Source of the DNA: Helicobacter sp. 13S00477-4
GTDB taxonomy: Bacteria > Campylobacterota > Campylobacteria > Campylobacterales > Helicobacteraceae
Assembly: GCF_002272785.1 (NCBI RefSeq)
Contig: NZ_MLAS01000007.1
Location: 1-64,000 of the forward strand
Direction of reading: 5' to 3'
Length of the DNA stretch: 64,000 bases
Position numbers and translations under genes: made by a program. Of this stretch, positions 8,416-16,958 are shown piece by piece. A model generated the notes under the pieces. The model was not told the DNA's origin and made no database searches. It worked only from the letters and a program-made list of their open reading frames with translations. Position 1 is the first letter of the stretch; each line of letters opens with the position of its first letter.

Positions 8416-9504
8416 TTATAAAAGATGAGTGCAGATATATTTGATTTCATTTTCTTTGAGGTATGGGTTCATCGGAAGACTTAGGATTTCTTTAGAGATT
8501 TTTTCAGCAATGGGAAAATCACCTTTTTTATACTCAAGGTAGTCAAAGCATTTTTGGAGATGTAAAGGTTTTGGATAATGGATAGCATAAGGAATATGGC
8601 AGTTTTGCAGATTTTTTTCAATTTGTTTTCGTTTTGATGAACGGATACAATATTGTGCATAAATGCTTTTTACATCAGTAGAGATTTTTGGCAATATGAT
8701 GTTTTTTTCTACGAGGTATTTTTTGTATAGTTTTGCGATTTGTTGACGTTTTGCGATTTGTGAGACGTAATATTTGAGTTTTATCCTCAATATAGATGCT
8801 TGTAAGCCATCAAGTCTAGCACCAATCCCAATATATTGATGGTTGTATCGTTTGGTTTGTCCATGAATCCTGAGTGATTTTATTTTTTTGGCAAGTGAAG
8901 CATTATTACAAAATACCGCTCCACCATCTCCATAGCATCCTAATGGTTTTGCAGGGAAAAAGCTTGTTGTAGCTAAGGTTGTTAGATTGCAGCTTTTTTT
9001 ATTTTTGTATTCTGCTCCAAAGCTTTGAGCACCATCTTCAATGACAATTAAATTATGTTTTTTGGCAATCGTATTGATGGAATCCATTTCACCTACTTGC
9101 CCAAAAAGGCTTACAGGGATAATAGCTTTTGTTTTTTGATTGATAGCTGGTTCAATGAGTTTTTCATCAATCTGAAAAGTATAGGGATTGATATCGACAA
9201 AAACAGGTTTGGCTCCTAAAAAAGCTATCATTTCTGCTGCAGCGATGAAACTAAAAGGTGTTGTGATGACTTCATCGCCTGCTTGTAAGTCAATGGCAAG
9301 TAAGGCAAGCAGGATAGCAGAAGTGCCACTTGAGCAGGTGATTGCATATTTACATCCTACAAAAGTAGATAATTCATTTTCTAGAGCTTCAACTTCTTTA
9401 CCCATAATAAAAGAAGAATTTTCAATAGTCTTTGAAATAGCTTTTTGGATTTCATCTTTGTGTTCAATATGGGATTGTAATAGATTTGCAAAGTCAATCT
9501 TCAT
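8416..9504 (-). CDS. wbpE: DegT/DnrJ sugar aminotransferase (WbpE type)
   Basis: PLP-dependent aminotransferase predicted to convert the 3-keto intermediate made by WbpB into UDP-2-acetamido-3-amino-glucuronate. It has the DegT/DnrJ/EryC1 fold: SSGTSAILLAL binds the cofactor phosphate, IEDGAQSFGA carries the Asp under the PLP ring, and the Schiff-base lysine is in SFFPAKPLGCYGDGG. About 362 residues, normal for the family. Its ATG overlaps the end of the acetyltransferase gene by 11 bases, which implies translational coupling. Membership of WbpE rather than another DegT enzyme rests mainly on the surrounding wbpABDI-like genes. Confidence 0.85.
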   Translation of the reverse strand: MKIDFANLLQSHIEHKDEIQKAISKTIENSSFIMGKEVEALENELSTFVGCKYAITCSSGTSAILLALLAIDLQAGDEVITTPFSFIAAAEMIAFLGAKPVFVDINPYTFQIDEKLIEPAINQKTKAIIPVSLFGQVGEMDSINTIAKKHNLIVIEDGAQSFGAEYKNKKSCNLTTLATTSFFPAKPLGCYGDGGAVFCNNASLAKKIKSLRIHGQTKRYNHQYIGIGARLDGLQASILRIKLKYYVSQIAKRQQIAKLYKKYLVEKNIILPKISTDVKSIYAQYCIRSSKRKQIEKNLQNCHIPYAIHYPKPLHLQKCFDYLEYKKGDFPIAEKISKEILSLPMNPYLKENEIKYICTHLL

Positions 9505-10069
9505 CAATTATTATCTCGTCATTGAGTAATTTGTATTTTGTGCCATCAAAACTATCGGTTGCTTTGCCTTTATCATCAAAAGTCATTTTTTGAGCACCCT
9601 TATCCACCCAGCCAATTTGCCTAGATGGTATGCCAGCTACTAGAGCAAAAGGTTTGATATTTTCCCTCACTACTGCCCCTGCTGCTATAAAAGCATATTC
9701 TCCAATTGTTACACCGCATATAATCGTAGCATTTGCCCCAATTGAGCAACCTTCTTTTAAAAGTGTTTTTTTGTATTCATTTTTTCTTATGATGAAAGAT
9801 CTTGGATTATAGACATTTGTAAAAACCACTGAAGGTCCTAAAAATACATTATTTTCACATTCTACACCTTCATAAACACTGACATTGTTTTGGATTTTAC
9901 AGTTATTGCCAATTTTTACATTGGGTCCCACAACGCAATTTTGACCAAAAGAACAATTTTGACCGATTATAACTCCAGTCAAAATATGGCAAAAGTGCCA
10001 TATTTTAGAATCTTTTCCAATGATAACATTATCATCAATAAAGCTTGTGTGATGGGTAAAGTAATCCAT
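9494..10069 (-). CDS. wbpD: UDP-amino-sugar N-acetyltransferase (WbpD type)
   Basis: Acetyl-CoA-dependent transferase that acetylates the 3-amino group of the uronic acid intermediate. The 191 residues form a left-handed beta-helix, seen as hexapeptide repeats (IGQNCS, FGQNCV, IGNNCK). These are followed by the family-specific NNVSVYEGV, VFTNVYNPRS and the C-terminal CGVTIGEYAFIAAGAVV. VAGIPSRQIGWVD near the end also matches WbpD-type enzymes. It starts right after the WbpB-like gene with no gap and overlaps the next gene. Confidence 0.9.
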   Translation of the reverse strand: MDYFTHHTSFIDDNVIIGKDSKIWHFCHILTGVIIGQNCSFGQNCVVGPNVKIGNNCKIQNNVSVYEGVECENNVFLGPSVVFTNVYNPRSFIIRKNEYKKTLLKEGCSIGANATIICGVTIGEYAFIAAGAVVRENIKPFALVAGIPSRQIGWVDKGAQKMTFDDKGKATDSFDGTKYKLLNDEIIIDED

Positions 10070-11020
10070 TCAAATCCTTTGGCATAACGGATGGTAATCT
10101 CCAGCCAAACCTATTGGAGAGGTATTCCTAATATCGTGGATGATTTGGATAGATTCTTTAGAATCTTTCAAGTCAAATCCTTTATCTTGAAGGATTTCTT
10201 CATAACTATTTGTATGCAAGTTTGTGAATCCATCGCTGAATTCAACTTCATCATTGTTTATTATGATTGAGCGGTAAGTTTTCTTATCCATTGCTTGAAT
10301 ATCTTTGGGGAGATGATTGGCATTGATAGACAAAAACCAACGAACCCTAGCGTGTTTAAGTTCTAAATACCCACCCATACAATCAGGTTTATGGATATGA
10401 ACAATATTTATTTTTGGGTTTCCAAAAATAAAACATAGCATATCAAAAAAATGTACCCCAATATTAGTGCCAATCCCTCCACTTTTCGCCTCATCGCCCT
10501 TCCATGAAACAAAATACCATTTGCCTCGAGCCGTGATGTAAGTCAATGTGATATCATAGACTTTATTTGGATGTTTGATGAGTTCTTTTTGCACATGAGC
10601 TTTAAGTTTTTGGATATGGGGATGGAGGCGAAGTTGGAGTATGGTGTAGATTTTTTTGCCAGTTTCTTTTTGTGCTTGTTCAAGGCTATCTATATTCCAA
10701 GGATTTAACACTAAAGGTTTTTCACAAATTGCATTTATTCCATTTTTTAGGGCAAATCGTATATGACTATCATGTAAGTAATTGGGTGAACAAATAGAAA
10801 GGTATTGAATGCCTTGATTTTTATGAGTCAATTTATTAATATGTCTATCAAAACGTTCAAATTCTGTGAAAAAATCTGCTTGTGGGAAATAACTATCAAG
10901 TATCCCTACAGAATCTCTTGGGTCAAATGCACAGGAAAGCGTATTGCCAGTATCTTTGATCGCTTTGAGGTGTTTGGGAGCAATGTAACCTCCCACTCCA
11001 ATTATCCCAAAAGGTATCAT
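10070..11020 (-). CDS. wbpB: UDP-GlcNAcA 3-oxidase (WbpB type)
   Basis: NAD-dependent oxidoreductase of the Gfo/Idh/MocA family that oxidises C3 of UDP-N-acetylglucosaminuronate. GIIGVGGYIAPKHLKAIKDTG at the start is the dinucleotide-binding region in the WbpB form. FDPRDSVGILDSYFPQADFF follows, and CEKPL holds the catalytic-type lysine. Family-typical GKWYFVSWKGD and GGIGTNIGVHFFD come later. The 316 residues match the family. It overlaps the 2-epimerase gene by four bases (ATGA). Confidence 0.92.
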   Translation of the reverse strand: MIPFGIIGVGGYIAPKHLKAIKDTGNTLSCAFDPRDSVGILDSYFPQADFFTEFERFDRHINKLTHKNQGIQYLSICSPNYLHDSHIRFALKNGINAICEKPLVLNPWNIDSLEQAQKETGKKIYTILQLRLHPHIQKLKAHVQKELIKHPNKVYDITLTYITARGKWYFVSWKGDEAKSGGIGTNIGVHFFDMLCFIFGNPKINIVHIHKPDCMGGYLELKHARVRWFLSINANHLPKDIQAMDKKTYRSIIINNDEVEFSDGFTNLHTNSYEEILQDKGFDLKDSKESIQIIHDIRNTSPIGLAGDYHPLCQRI

Positions 11021-12084
11021 AATGTCTCCAAAATTTTTTCTAGGATAAAATCTCCAGCATTTCCTTCTCCATACAGATGAGTAGGGAATTGTTTTGTGAA
11101 TATATCGGGTATATTATCAAAAGCTTGAATAATATTTTCTTTATCTGCTTTTAATAAAATTGCACATTTGTTTGTGATGAGTTCTTGCCATTCGCTTTTA
11201 TCCCTGAGGACAAAACAAGGTTTTTTGAAAAAATATGCTTCTTTTTGTAGTCCACCGCTATCGGTAAACACAGCTTTTGTGTGTTGGAGTAGCCAAATTA
11301 TTTCAAGATAACTCAAAGGTTTTGTAAAAGTAATATGGGGGAGTTTGAAGTTTTGATTTTTGAGTTTGAAGGCTGTTTTTGGGTGTAGTGGCAAGATAAC
11401 CTGTGTCTTTGAAGCGATAAAATCTAGTGATTCAAAAATATTTTTAAACCTTTGATTATCATCCGTATTTTGTACCCTGTGTATACTGGCTAGGACAAAT
11501 TCAGATTCAATAGGAATTGATGGTTTTTTGGCATATTTTGAGTAAAAAATAGCATTATCTTTCATTACATCACCGCTATAGTAGAATTTGCATTCAAAGT
11601 TTTCAAATCCTTCATTTTTGAGGTTTTGTATTGCTGTTTGTGTAGGGCAAAAAAGGAGTGAAGAAACTCTATCTGTGAGGATACGATTACTTTCTTCAGG
11701 CATTGAAAAATCAAAGCTGCGTAATCCGGCTTCAATATGGATAAGAGGAGTTTGAGTTTTGCACGCACTCAATGCACCTGCAAGTGTAGAATTAGTATCT
11801 CCATAAACAAGTAGTGCATTTGGTTTTGTTTTTAAGATTATTTTATGGAGATTTTTAAGCATAGCAGAAATCATTTCAAGGTGAGGTTTATTGCCGCATT
11901 GAAGGTTATAATTAGGATATGAGAGATTCAATTCTTTAAAAAATATTTCACTCATTTCTAAATCATAATGTTGCCCAGTATGCACAATGATTTCTTCAAA
12001 TTGAGGGTATTTTTTGAATGAACGTTGTAAGCAAGAAGCTTTTATGAATTGGGGACGTGCACCTAATATTGTTAAGATTTTCAT
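11017..12084 (-). CDS. wbpI: UDP-sugar 2-epimerase (WbpI type)
   Basis: Non-hydrolysing 2-epimerase; in this setting it should convert the di-N-acetylated gluco sugar to UDP-2,3-diacetamido-2,3-dideoxy-mannuronic acid. The 355-residue GT-B-like protein shows GARPQFIKAS, HTGQHYD, VYGDTNSTLAGAL and HIEAGLRSF, then TDSGGLQKEA, all signature blocks of WecB/WbpI enzymes. Sequence alone hardly separates WecB (UDP-GlcNAc) from WbpI; the four co-operonic Wbp-like genes favour WbpI. A 40-base gap separates it from the permuted glycosyltransferase upstream. Confidence 0.88.
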   Translation of the reverse strand: MKILTILGARPQFIKASCLQRSFKKYPQFEEIIVHTGQHYDLEMSEIFFKELNLSYPNYNLQCGNKPHLEMISAMLKNLHKIILKTKPNALLVYGDTNSTLAGALSACKTQTPLIHIEAGLRSFDFSMPEESNRILTDRVSSLLFCPTQTAIQNLKNEGFENFECKFYYSGDVMKDNAIFYSKYAKKPSIPIESEFVLASIHRVQNTDDNQRFKNIFESLDFIASKTQVILPLHPKTAFKLKNQNFKLPHITFTKPLSYLEIIWLLQHTKAVFTDSGGLQKEAYFFKKPCFVLRDKSEWQELITNKCAILLKADKENIIQAFDNIPDIFTKQFPTHLYGEGNAGDFILEKILETL

Positions 12085-12124
12085 AAAAAGATTATACTTA
12101 AATCTTGTAGTGTTTGAAAATGTT

Positions 12125-13276
12125 TTATTGTTGTTTTATCATTTTAGCTGCTTGGATAAATTCTTTTACCCCTTTATCCCAGAGCATCCTAGCTGCCAAG
12201 AGGAAGGTGATCTTATTTGATTTGGTGTTGGTTTGGTTTATGAAAAAATGCTTTAGATTGATTCCTTCACTATTTATGAGGAATGTTTTTGAAGGGAGTG
12301 TGATTTTTCTTTTTAAAAATTCTAATTCATCATCATGATTGAGAAACCAAATTTCTGAATTGTGTTTGAGTGATATTTTATACATGTTTGAAATCAAAAA
12401 TAACAATATTTTTTTCTTCACTCCACCTTCTATAAAGGCATATCCAAGTCCTGTGATGATGCTGATATGAGGGATTTTCAAAATCCTACAAACCAAAGAA
12501 CCATAAATCACAGGTTTGATTGTATAAGTAAAGGTCATTGATGGAGAAATGGATTTTAAGATTTTTTTGATTTGGAAAAAGGTTTTGAGATCTTCAATAG
12601 GGTTGAGTCCTTTTGAATTTATCTTGATAGGATGATGGAAAAAACCTTCTATATTAAAATAATTGGTGTATTCATCTTTAGGTGAAAGGATATGGATGAT
12701 GAACCCTTGTTTTTTTAGCTCTCTTAAGACTTCTAATCGAAAATTATACATCCCAAATGAAGTGTTGGATACAAAAGCAATGATAGGTTTTTTTATATCA
12801 AGTTTATTTTTATAAATTTTAATGATTTCATTGACATCAAATTTTTTTACAAATTCTCTTCCTGCTTTCCCCATTTTTAGATGTTGCTCTTTAGAGAGAT
12901 TTAAAAAATATTCCAAAGCATTTTTTAAAGAGGTGGTATTTTTAGCTTCACATAAGATTCCATTGTCTCCAATGATGAGGTCACCACATTGTTTTCCATT
13001 GCAAATAGTTTCTTTGCAACCTGCAGTATTGGTTGTGATGATGGGTTTTTCCATAGCCATTGCTTCAAGCAATATTCGAGGTACTCCTTCACGATAATAA
13101 CTAGGCAAAACGATACAGCTAGCATTTTCAATGTATTTTCTAATGTCTTTTACCATCCCTCCATATGAAATCAATCCTTCTTTTTCCCATTTCCGGATTT
13201 GATTTAATGGAACAGATGATGTATTGTCATCAGTTTTCCCTAAAAGACAAAATTCTAAATCTTTTATTTTATTCAT
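12125..13276 (-). CDS. Circularly permuted GT4 glycosyltransferase (PglA-like)
   Basis: Retaining GT-B glycosyltransferase whose two halves are in reverse order. Residues 1 to about 145 correspond to the C-terminal part of PglA/WbpH-type enzymes: LEFCLLGKTDD, VLPSYYREGVPRILLEAMAM with the donor-binding Glu, TTNTAGCKETI. Residues from about 146 on correspond to the N-terminal part: IAFVSNTSFGMYNFR, ITGLGYAF, and finally LLAARMLWDKGVKEFIQAAKM. The protein ends with IKQQ exactly where a normal enzyme would continue into the segment found at residue 1. Total length (383) equals one complete enzyme. Flanking genes are intact. The start overlaps the previous stop (TAATG). Whether it folds and works is unknown; the alternative is a remnant of a tandem duplication. 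Confidence 0.8.
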   Translation of the reverse strand: MNKIKDLEFCLLGKTDDNTSSVPLNQIRKWEKEGLISYGGMVKDIRKYIENASCIVLPSYYREGVPRILLEAMAMEKPIITTNTAGCKETICNGKQCGDLIIGDNGILCEAKNTTSLKNALEYFLNLSKEQHLKMGKAGREFVKKFDVNEIIKIYKNKLDIKKPIIAFVSNTSFGMYNFRLEVLRELKKQGFIIHILSPKDEYTNYFNIEGFFHHPIKINSKGLNPIEDLKTFFQIKKILKSISPSMTFTYTIKPVIYGSLVCRILKIPHISIITGLGYAFIEGGVKKKILLFLISNMYKISLKHNSEIWFLNHDDELEFLKRKITLPSKTFLINSEGINLKHFFINQTNTKSNKITFLLAARMLWDKGVKEFIQAAKMIKQQ

Positions 13277-14262
13277 TAAAATTTAATTTTCCCAAAGCTT
13301 ATGATAAAAGCTATTATTCTAGCATAAGTTTGCCATTTTTTATAATACCTTAATGATTTTAAACATGCTTTTAAATAAGCAGGGATACAATTTTTTGTTT
13401 CATCAAAACGATATTCAAGTTCAATGACTGAGAGCAATATATTTTGAATTTTATTTTTTGCTGGATAAAAATATTGATGAGAGCTTAGTTCGTTGTCCTC
13501 TTGAAGGTGTTCTAAGATATTGATGATTTTTTTGAGGTCATTGATGCGTTTATCCCTCATTATTGGATTGATTTGTCTTGTGATAGAGTTGGTATTCTCA
13601 CAATAGAAATAAAATTTATTTTTCACCCCACAAGAACTTTTTGCAAGCAGGGTTATTACAAAAGTTTTAAGAACATCTTCTGCCATCACTAACCTTTCGT
13701 TGACAAAATCAAGCTTTTGGATTGCTTTGTGTATTAAATCTTTTTTATAGATTTTACTACATATATGCCAAGGAGGGGTAGAAGGTTGTAGAAATACTTT
13801 TTTTAAGATATTTTGATTTTTGAGGTTTTTGGTGATGATGTTGGGTGTTTTGCGTTTCCAATCTGGTGGGAAAAATTGCATTCCAAAATGTATAATATCG
13901 GGTAAATTTTTCTCTTGAATTTCTAGTATATGTGCTTTTGTCATTGAAATTTCGCAAGTTTTTGTATCCAAAAAATCATCCCCATCTAAATAGCAGATGT
14001 ATTTTCCACAAGCTTTTTTTGAACCTATGATTCTGGAGTGGAATGTACCCATATTTTGTGAGTTATGAATGATTTTTATCCTTGAATCTTTATGGGCATA
14101 TTCTTTGGCTATGAGGATACTATTGTCCGTCCCACAATCATCTACAATGATGATTTCAATATCTTTAAAAGTTTGGTTGATACAAGATTCTAGACATCTT
14201 GAAATGTAGGCTTGTATCTGATATACAGGAATGATGATAGAGATAAAGGGATTTTGTTGCAT
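13276..14262 (-). CDS. GT2 family glycosyltransferase
   Basis: Inverting GT-A glycosyltransferase adding a sugar to the surface glycan, probably at the cytosolic membrane face. SIIIPVYQIQAYISRCLES and FKDIEIIIVDDCGTDNS (about 25-45) form the nucleotide-binding half. CYLDGDDFLD is the DxD-type metal site. The 328-residue protein has a charged, lysine-rich C-terminal third without clear membrane segments. Acceptor and sugar are unknown. It abuts the permuted GT4 gene. Confidence 0.85.
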   Translation of the reverse strand: MQQNPFISIIIPVYQIQAYISRCLESCINQTFKDIEIIIVDDCGTDNSILIAKEYAHKDSRIKIIHNSQNMGTFHSRIIGSKKACGKYICYLDGDDFLDTKTCEISMTKAHILEIQEKNLPDIIHFGMQFFPPDWKRKTPNIITKNLKNQNILKKVFLQPSTPPWHICSKIYKKDLIHKAIQKLDFVNERLVMAEDVLKTFVITLLAKSSCGVKNKFYFYCENTNSITRQINPIMRDKRINDLKKIINILEHLQEDNELSSHQYFYPAKNKIQNILLSVIELEYRFDETKNCIPAYLKACLKSLRYYKKWQTYARIIAFIISFGKIKF

Positions 14263-14281
14263 TTGAACTTTTTATAGACCT

Positions 14282-15112
14282 TTAGATTTTATTTTTGCTT
14301 AGGTAAACCCTTGCAGTATTGAGGAATTTTTTTGGTAATATTTTTCTTATCAATAAACGAGGCAAAATATAAAAAATTGTTTTTGAAAAAAACCATACCG
14401 GGAATAAAGCATTATATTTATACCCAATCATACAAGATTCTTTAAAAATCTTATAAGAGAAATTTGCTGATATACCATTGAGGTTAAATTGGGCAATGAT
14501 CACATCTCTTTTTTCAAACAAAAAACCTTGATGATAGATTTTGGCAAAAAAGTCTGAATCTGCAGCAATTTTAAATCGTGTATCAAAAGGATATTGCCTC
14601 AAGAGTGTTGTAGAAGTGAAAGAAGATTGATGGATAAAATGATGATGGTATTTATGCTTTTGTGAAGCTGAATATAAGATTTTAGAGTGTGAAGCATCAT
14701 AGATGAGTTGTGAATCACCATAGATAACCCCAAGTTTATTTTCAGATGTTTTATAAGTCTTAAGCGGGAATATTTCTTCTATAGTTGTATTTTTGAAAAA
14801 CATATCCCCGCTGTTCATAAAATTACACCATTCTCCAGTGCAGAATTTTACCCCTTTATTCATCGCATCATAAATCCCTTCGTCTTTTTCGCTGATGAAT
14901 TTTGTGATTTTATGTTTGAAAGTATTGGGTTTGTTTATATAATTTTCAATGTTTTGCACAGTCCTATCGGTACTCTTTCCATCAATGATTATATATTCAA
15001 TGTGAGGATAGGTTTGGGATAAAACAGATTCTATTGTTTTTGCTATGTTTTTTTCATCATTGAAAACAACAGTGATAATAGAGACTAAGGGTAGTTTGTC
15101 AGTATCTTGCAT
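14282..15112 (-). CDS. GT2 family glycosyltransferase
   Basis: GT-A fold glycosyltransferase of WcaA-like type. From the chosen start the protein reads MQDTDKLPLVSIITVVFND, followed by TIESVLSQTYPHIEYIIIDGKSTD and EKDEGIYDAMNKGV, the classical donor-binding block. The open frame extends to 15235, but the extra 41 residues overlap the end of the methyltransferase and look random. ATG 15112 gives a 14-base overlap and a normal N-terminus (276 residues). Sugar specificity unknown. Confidence 0.82.
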   Translation of the reverse strand: MQDTDKLPLVSIITVVFNDEKNIAKTIESVLSQTYPHIEYIIIDGKSTDRTVQNIENYINKPNTFKHKITKFISEKDEGIYDAMNKGVKFCTGEWCNFMNSGDMFFKNTTIEEIFPLKTYKTSENKLGVIYGDSQLIYDASHSKILYSASQKHKYHHHFIHQSSFTSTTLLRQYPFDTRFKIAADSDFFAKIYHQGFLFEKRDVIIAQFNLNGISANFSYKIFKESCMIGYKYNALFPVWFFSKTIFYILPRLLIRKILPKKFLNTARVYLSKNKI

Positions 15113-16022
15113 TGGATCTCTTTTTTTGATATACCGCAACAACAGTGTGTCCATAAGCTTTTGGAGGGATGTGGATGAATTTTTTTCCAATAAGTCCAGC
15201 TCTATTAATGAATTTACGCACCAATCTTTTATCAATCAAAGGTGTAGATAGGAATTTCTTTGTCCATATGATAGATTTGTACAAATCAATATGTTCAGGT
15301 TGGATATTTTCATGATAAATTTCTATCAAATCCAAATCAAATATTTTGGCAATTTTTTTGAGGCAAGTATCTGAAAATCTCGATACATGATGGGGTGGCA
15401 TATTTAAAATACCATTGACACAATCTTTCAAAAAACTATCTTCACTTGGAATGGCAATGATCATAGCCCCCCCCCCCTTCAAACTTTTTACTTTTGAACT
15501 TAAAAAATTTTTTGGATTTGAAACATGTTCTAGGACTTGGAAACTACATACGACATCAAAGCATTCTTGATGAGAATCTGAATACTCTTGAATGGATAAG
15601 TTTTCAATATGAATACCATTTTCCTTAGCAATTTTTTTTGCATCTGTGCTGAATTCAAGTCCTGTGTAGTCATTTGTTTTTAAGAATAAAGAAAATGCAC
15701 CTTTGCCACAGCCAACTTCTAAAACTTTGTGTTGTGGTTGGATAAAATCTTTGGCGAAATGGTATTCATTCTTTTCGTTCATATAATACCAGGGAAGTTT
15801 ATTGAGTGTGTTGTAAAAAGCATTATCTCCTGTAGGCATTGTGCCATTTTCATCAACAAAGAATCTGAAATCACAATGTTTGCATATATAGTAATTTATA
15901 TTTGATTGTATCAAAGAGGATATATCTATATTGAAGGCTTTTTGATAGAGGGTTATCAAGTCTTTTTTTTGGATAGTTTCTTGGATTTTGCATTCATTTT
16001 GCTCACATAAAGGACATTTCAT
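15099..16022 (-). CDS. SAM-dependent methyltransferase, phase-variable G11 tract, in frame
   Basis: Class I methyltransferase with an N-terminal zinc-ribbon-like part. CPLCEQNEC (3-11) and YYICKHCDFRFF supply two Cys pairs, as in C-methyltransferase-type and related glycan methylases. The Rossmann core has VLEVGCGKGAFSLFL (motif I), FDVVCSFQVLEHVSNP (motif IV) and GGGAMIIAIPSEDS. The run of 11 G residues (15467-15477) encodes the tri-glycine of the last motif, and the present length keeps the 307-codon frame open. Gain or loss of one G would truncate it. Its ATG overlaps the predicted full-length stop of the preceding methyltransferase by four bases. Substrate unknown; it probably methylates a sugar of this locus. 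Confidence 0.85.
   Translation of the reverse strand: MKCPLCEQNECKIQETIQKKDLITLYQKAFNIDISSLIQSNINYYICKHCDFRFFVDENGTMPTGDNAFYNTLNKLPWYYMNEKNEYHFAKDFIQPQHKVLEVGCGKGAFSLFLKTNDYTGLEFSTDAKKIAKENGIHIENLSIQEYSDSHQECFDVVCSFQVLEHVSNPKNFLSSKVKSLKGGGAMIIAIPSEDSFLKDCVNGILNMPPHHVSRFSDTCLKKIAKIFDLDLIEIYHENIQPEHIDLYKSIIWTKKFLSTPLIDKRLVRKFINRAGLIGKKFIHIPPKAYGHTVVAVYQKKRSNARY
15467..15477. repeat. Homopolymer C11 (G11 on coding strand)
   Basis: Eleven consecutive C on the plus strand inside the methyltransferase gene at 15099-16022. Tracts of this length are typical slipped-strand phase-variation sites in Helicobacter and Campylobacter surface-glycan genes. The gene is in frame at this length. Confidence 0.9.
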
Positions 16023-16115
16023 CTTGTTCCTTTTGATTTGGATTGGATATATCTTTTGATAGGTCGCAAAATAGGTCTTGCGAATTCTAATGAGGAAATG
16101 ATATGAAACATTACC

Positions 16116-16877
16116 TTACTTGCCCCCCCCCCCTATAGATTTTAACTTTGGACCCAGTTTTTGATCCTTGATTTTTGAAAAGAGCGTTGCGTGAGTGTTT
16201 TTTAGCATACCTTGATTTTTCATCCCCATTTTTGTGGCAAAAAAATTAAAGCTATAGCGATAATGGAAATTTTTTGGTAGATGGCATTGGATACAGGGAT
16301 AGAAACAATTCGCAATGATAGCTTCACCTCCGATTTTAAGCACAGCTATCATTTGTGCAAAGGTTTCTAATGGGTCATCAACATGTTCAAGAACATCTGT
16401 AGAGATGAGGCAATCAAACGTCCCTTCAAGCTGAGATATAAAAGAGATATTTTTATAACCCTCAATACATTTTTTTCCATACTTGCTTGGGAAAGGTTCA
16501 TAGATAAAAATTTGTTTTTGTGGGCATTTATCTGCAATTACTTTTGCCAAACTGCCAAAGCCACCACCATAATCAAGTATGGTTTGAAAATCTGATTGGG
16601 CAATATGGGAGGCAATATTTTGTCTTATTTGCATTGAAATCTCATCATTTTCAATAAAAAGTCCATTCAATACCCATACTGGATGGTTGTAATATTCTCC
16701 AATCTTTGACCAATCTAAAGCTTTGTTATCACAACCATATTCATACCATACTTTATCCATCAGATACCAGATTTGATTTAAATCATCTTTAATATCTGGA
16801 TTTTGAGAATCTAATAGATTTTGAATTGTTTGTAATTCATGATTATCAAGTCCTGTATTTTCTAATGCAATGTTCAT
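16116..16877 (-). CDS. SAM-dependent methyltransferase, truncated by out-of-frame G11 tract
   Basis: Class I methyltransferase with TILDYGGGFGSLAKVIAD (motif I) and FDCLISTDVLEHVDDPLETFAQ (motif IV), so likely a glycan-modifying methylase. The 253-codon frame stops only two codons after a run of 11 G (16123-16133). With 10 or 13 G the frame would continue for 34 more codons (ASKVMFHIISS... to KGTR) and stop at TGA 16021-16019. That stop overlaps the ATG of the next gene as ATGA. This neat overlap argues that the longer form (16019-16877, about 285 residues) is the true ON version and that the sequenced state is OFF or altered. An extended -10 box lies just upstream. Confidence 0.82.
   Translation of the reverse strand: MNIALENTGLDNHELQTIQNLLDSQNPDIKDDLNQIWYLMDKVWYEYGCDNKALDWSKIGEYYNHPVWVLNGLFIENDEISMQIRQNIASHIAQSDFQTILDYGGGFGSLAKVIADKCPQKQIFIYEPFPSKYGKKCIEGYKNISFISQLEGTFDCLISTDVLEHVDDPLETFAQMIAVLKIGGEAIIANCFYPCIQCHLPKNFHYRYSFNFFATKMGMKNQGMLKNTHATLFSKIKDQKLGPKLKSIGGGGK
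16123..16133. repeat. Homopolymer C11 (G11 on coding strand), OFF-length
   Basis: Eleven C near the 3' end of the methyltransferase gene at 16116-16877. At this length the reading frame ends right after the tract; lengths of 10 or 13 would restore a 34-residue tail and a four-base overlap with the next gene. Confidence 0.88.
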
Positions 16878-16902
16878 TTCTTATCCTATCCTGATTTTTA
16901 AA

Positions 16903-16911
16903 ATTATAGCA
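16903..16911 (-). promoter_or_regulatory. Internal extended -10 promoter
   Basis: TGCTATAAT on the minus strand, about 26-34 bases before the ATG of the methyltransferase, in one of the few gaps of the operon (about 80 bases). The same nine bases occur at the operon's first gene (25400-25408). No good -35 box is present. Confidence 0.45.
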
Positions 16912-16958
16912 TTTTTTACTCATTGATACTTGGGCTTTGATTTAAGCAAAATCTATTG

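Noticed and set aside
15113..15235. Longer N-terminus of the GT2 glycosyltransferase
   Set aside because: It overlaps the preceding methyltransferase by 137 bases and lacks family similarity; ATG 15112 restores a normal start.
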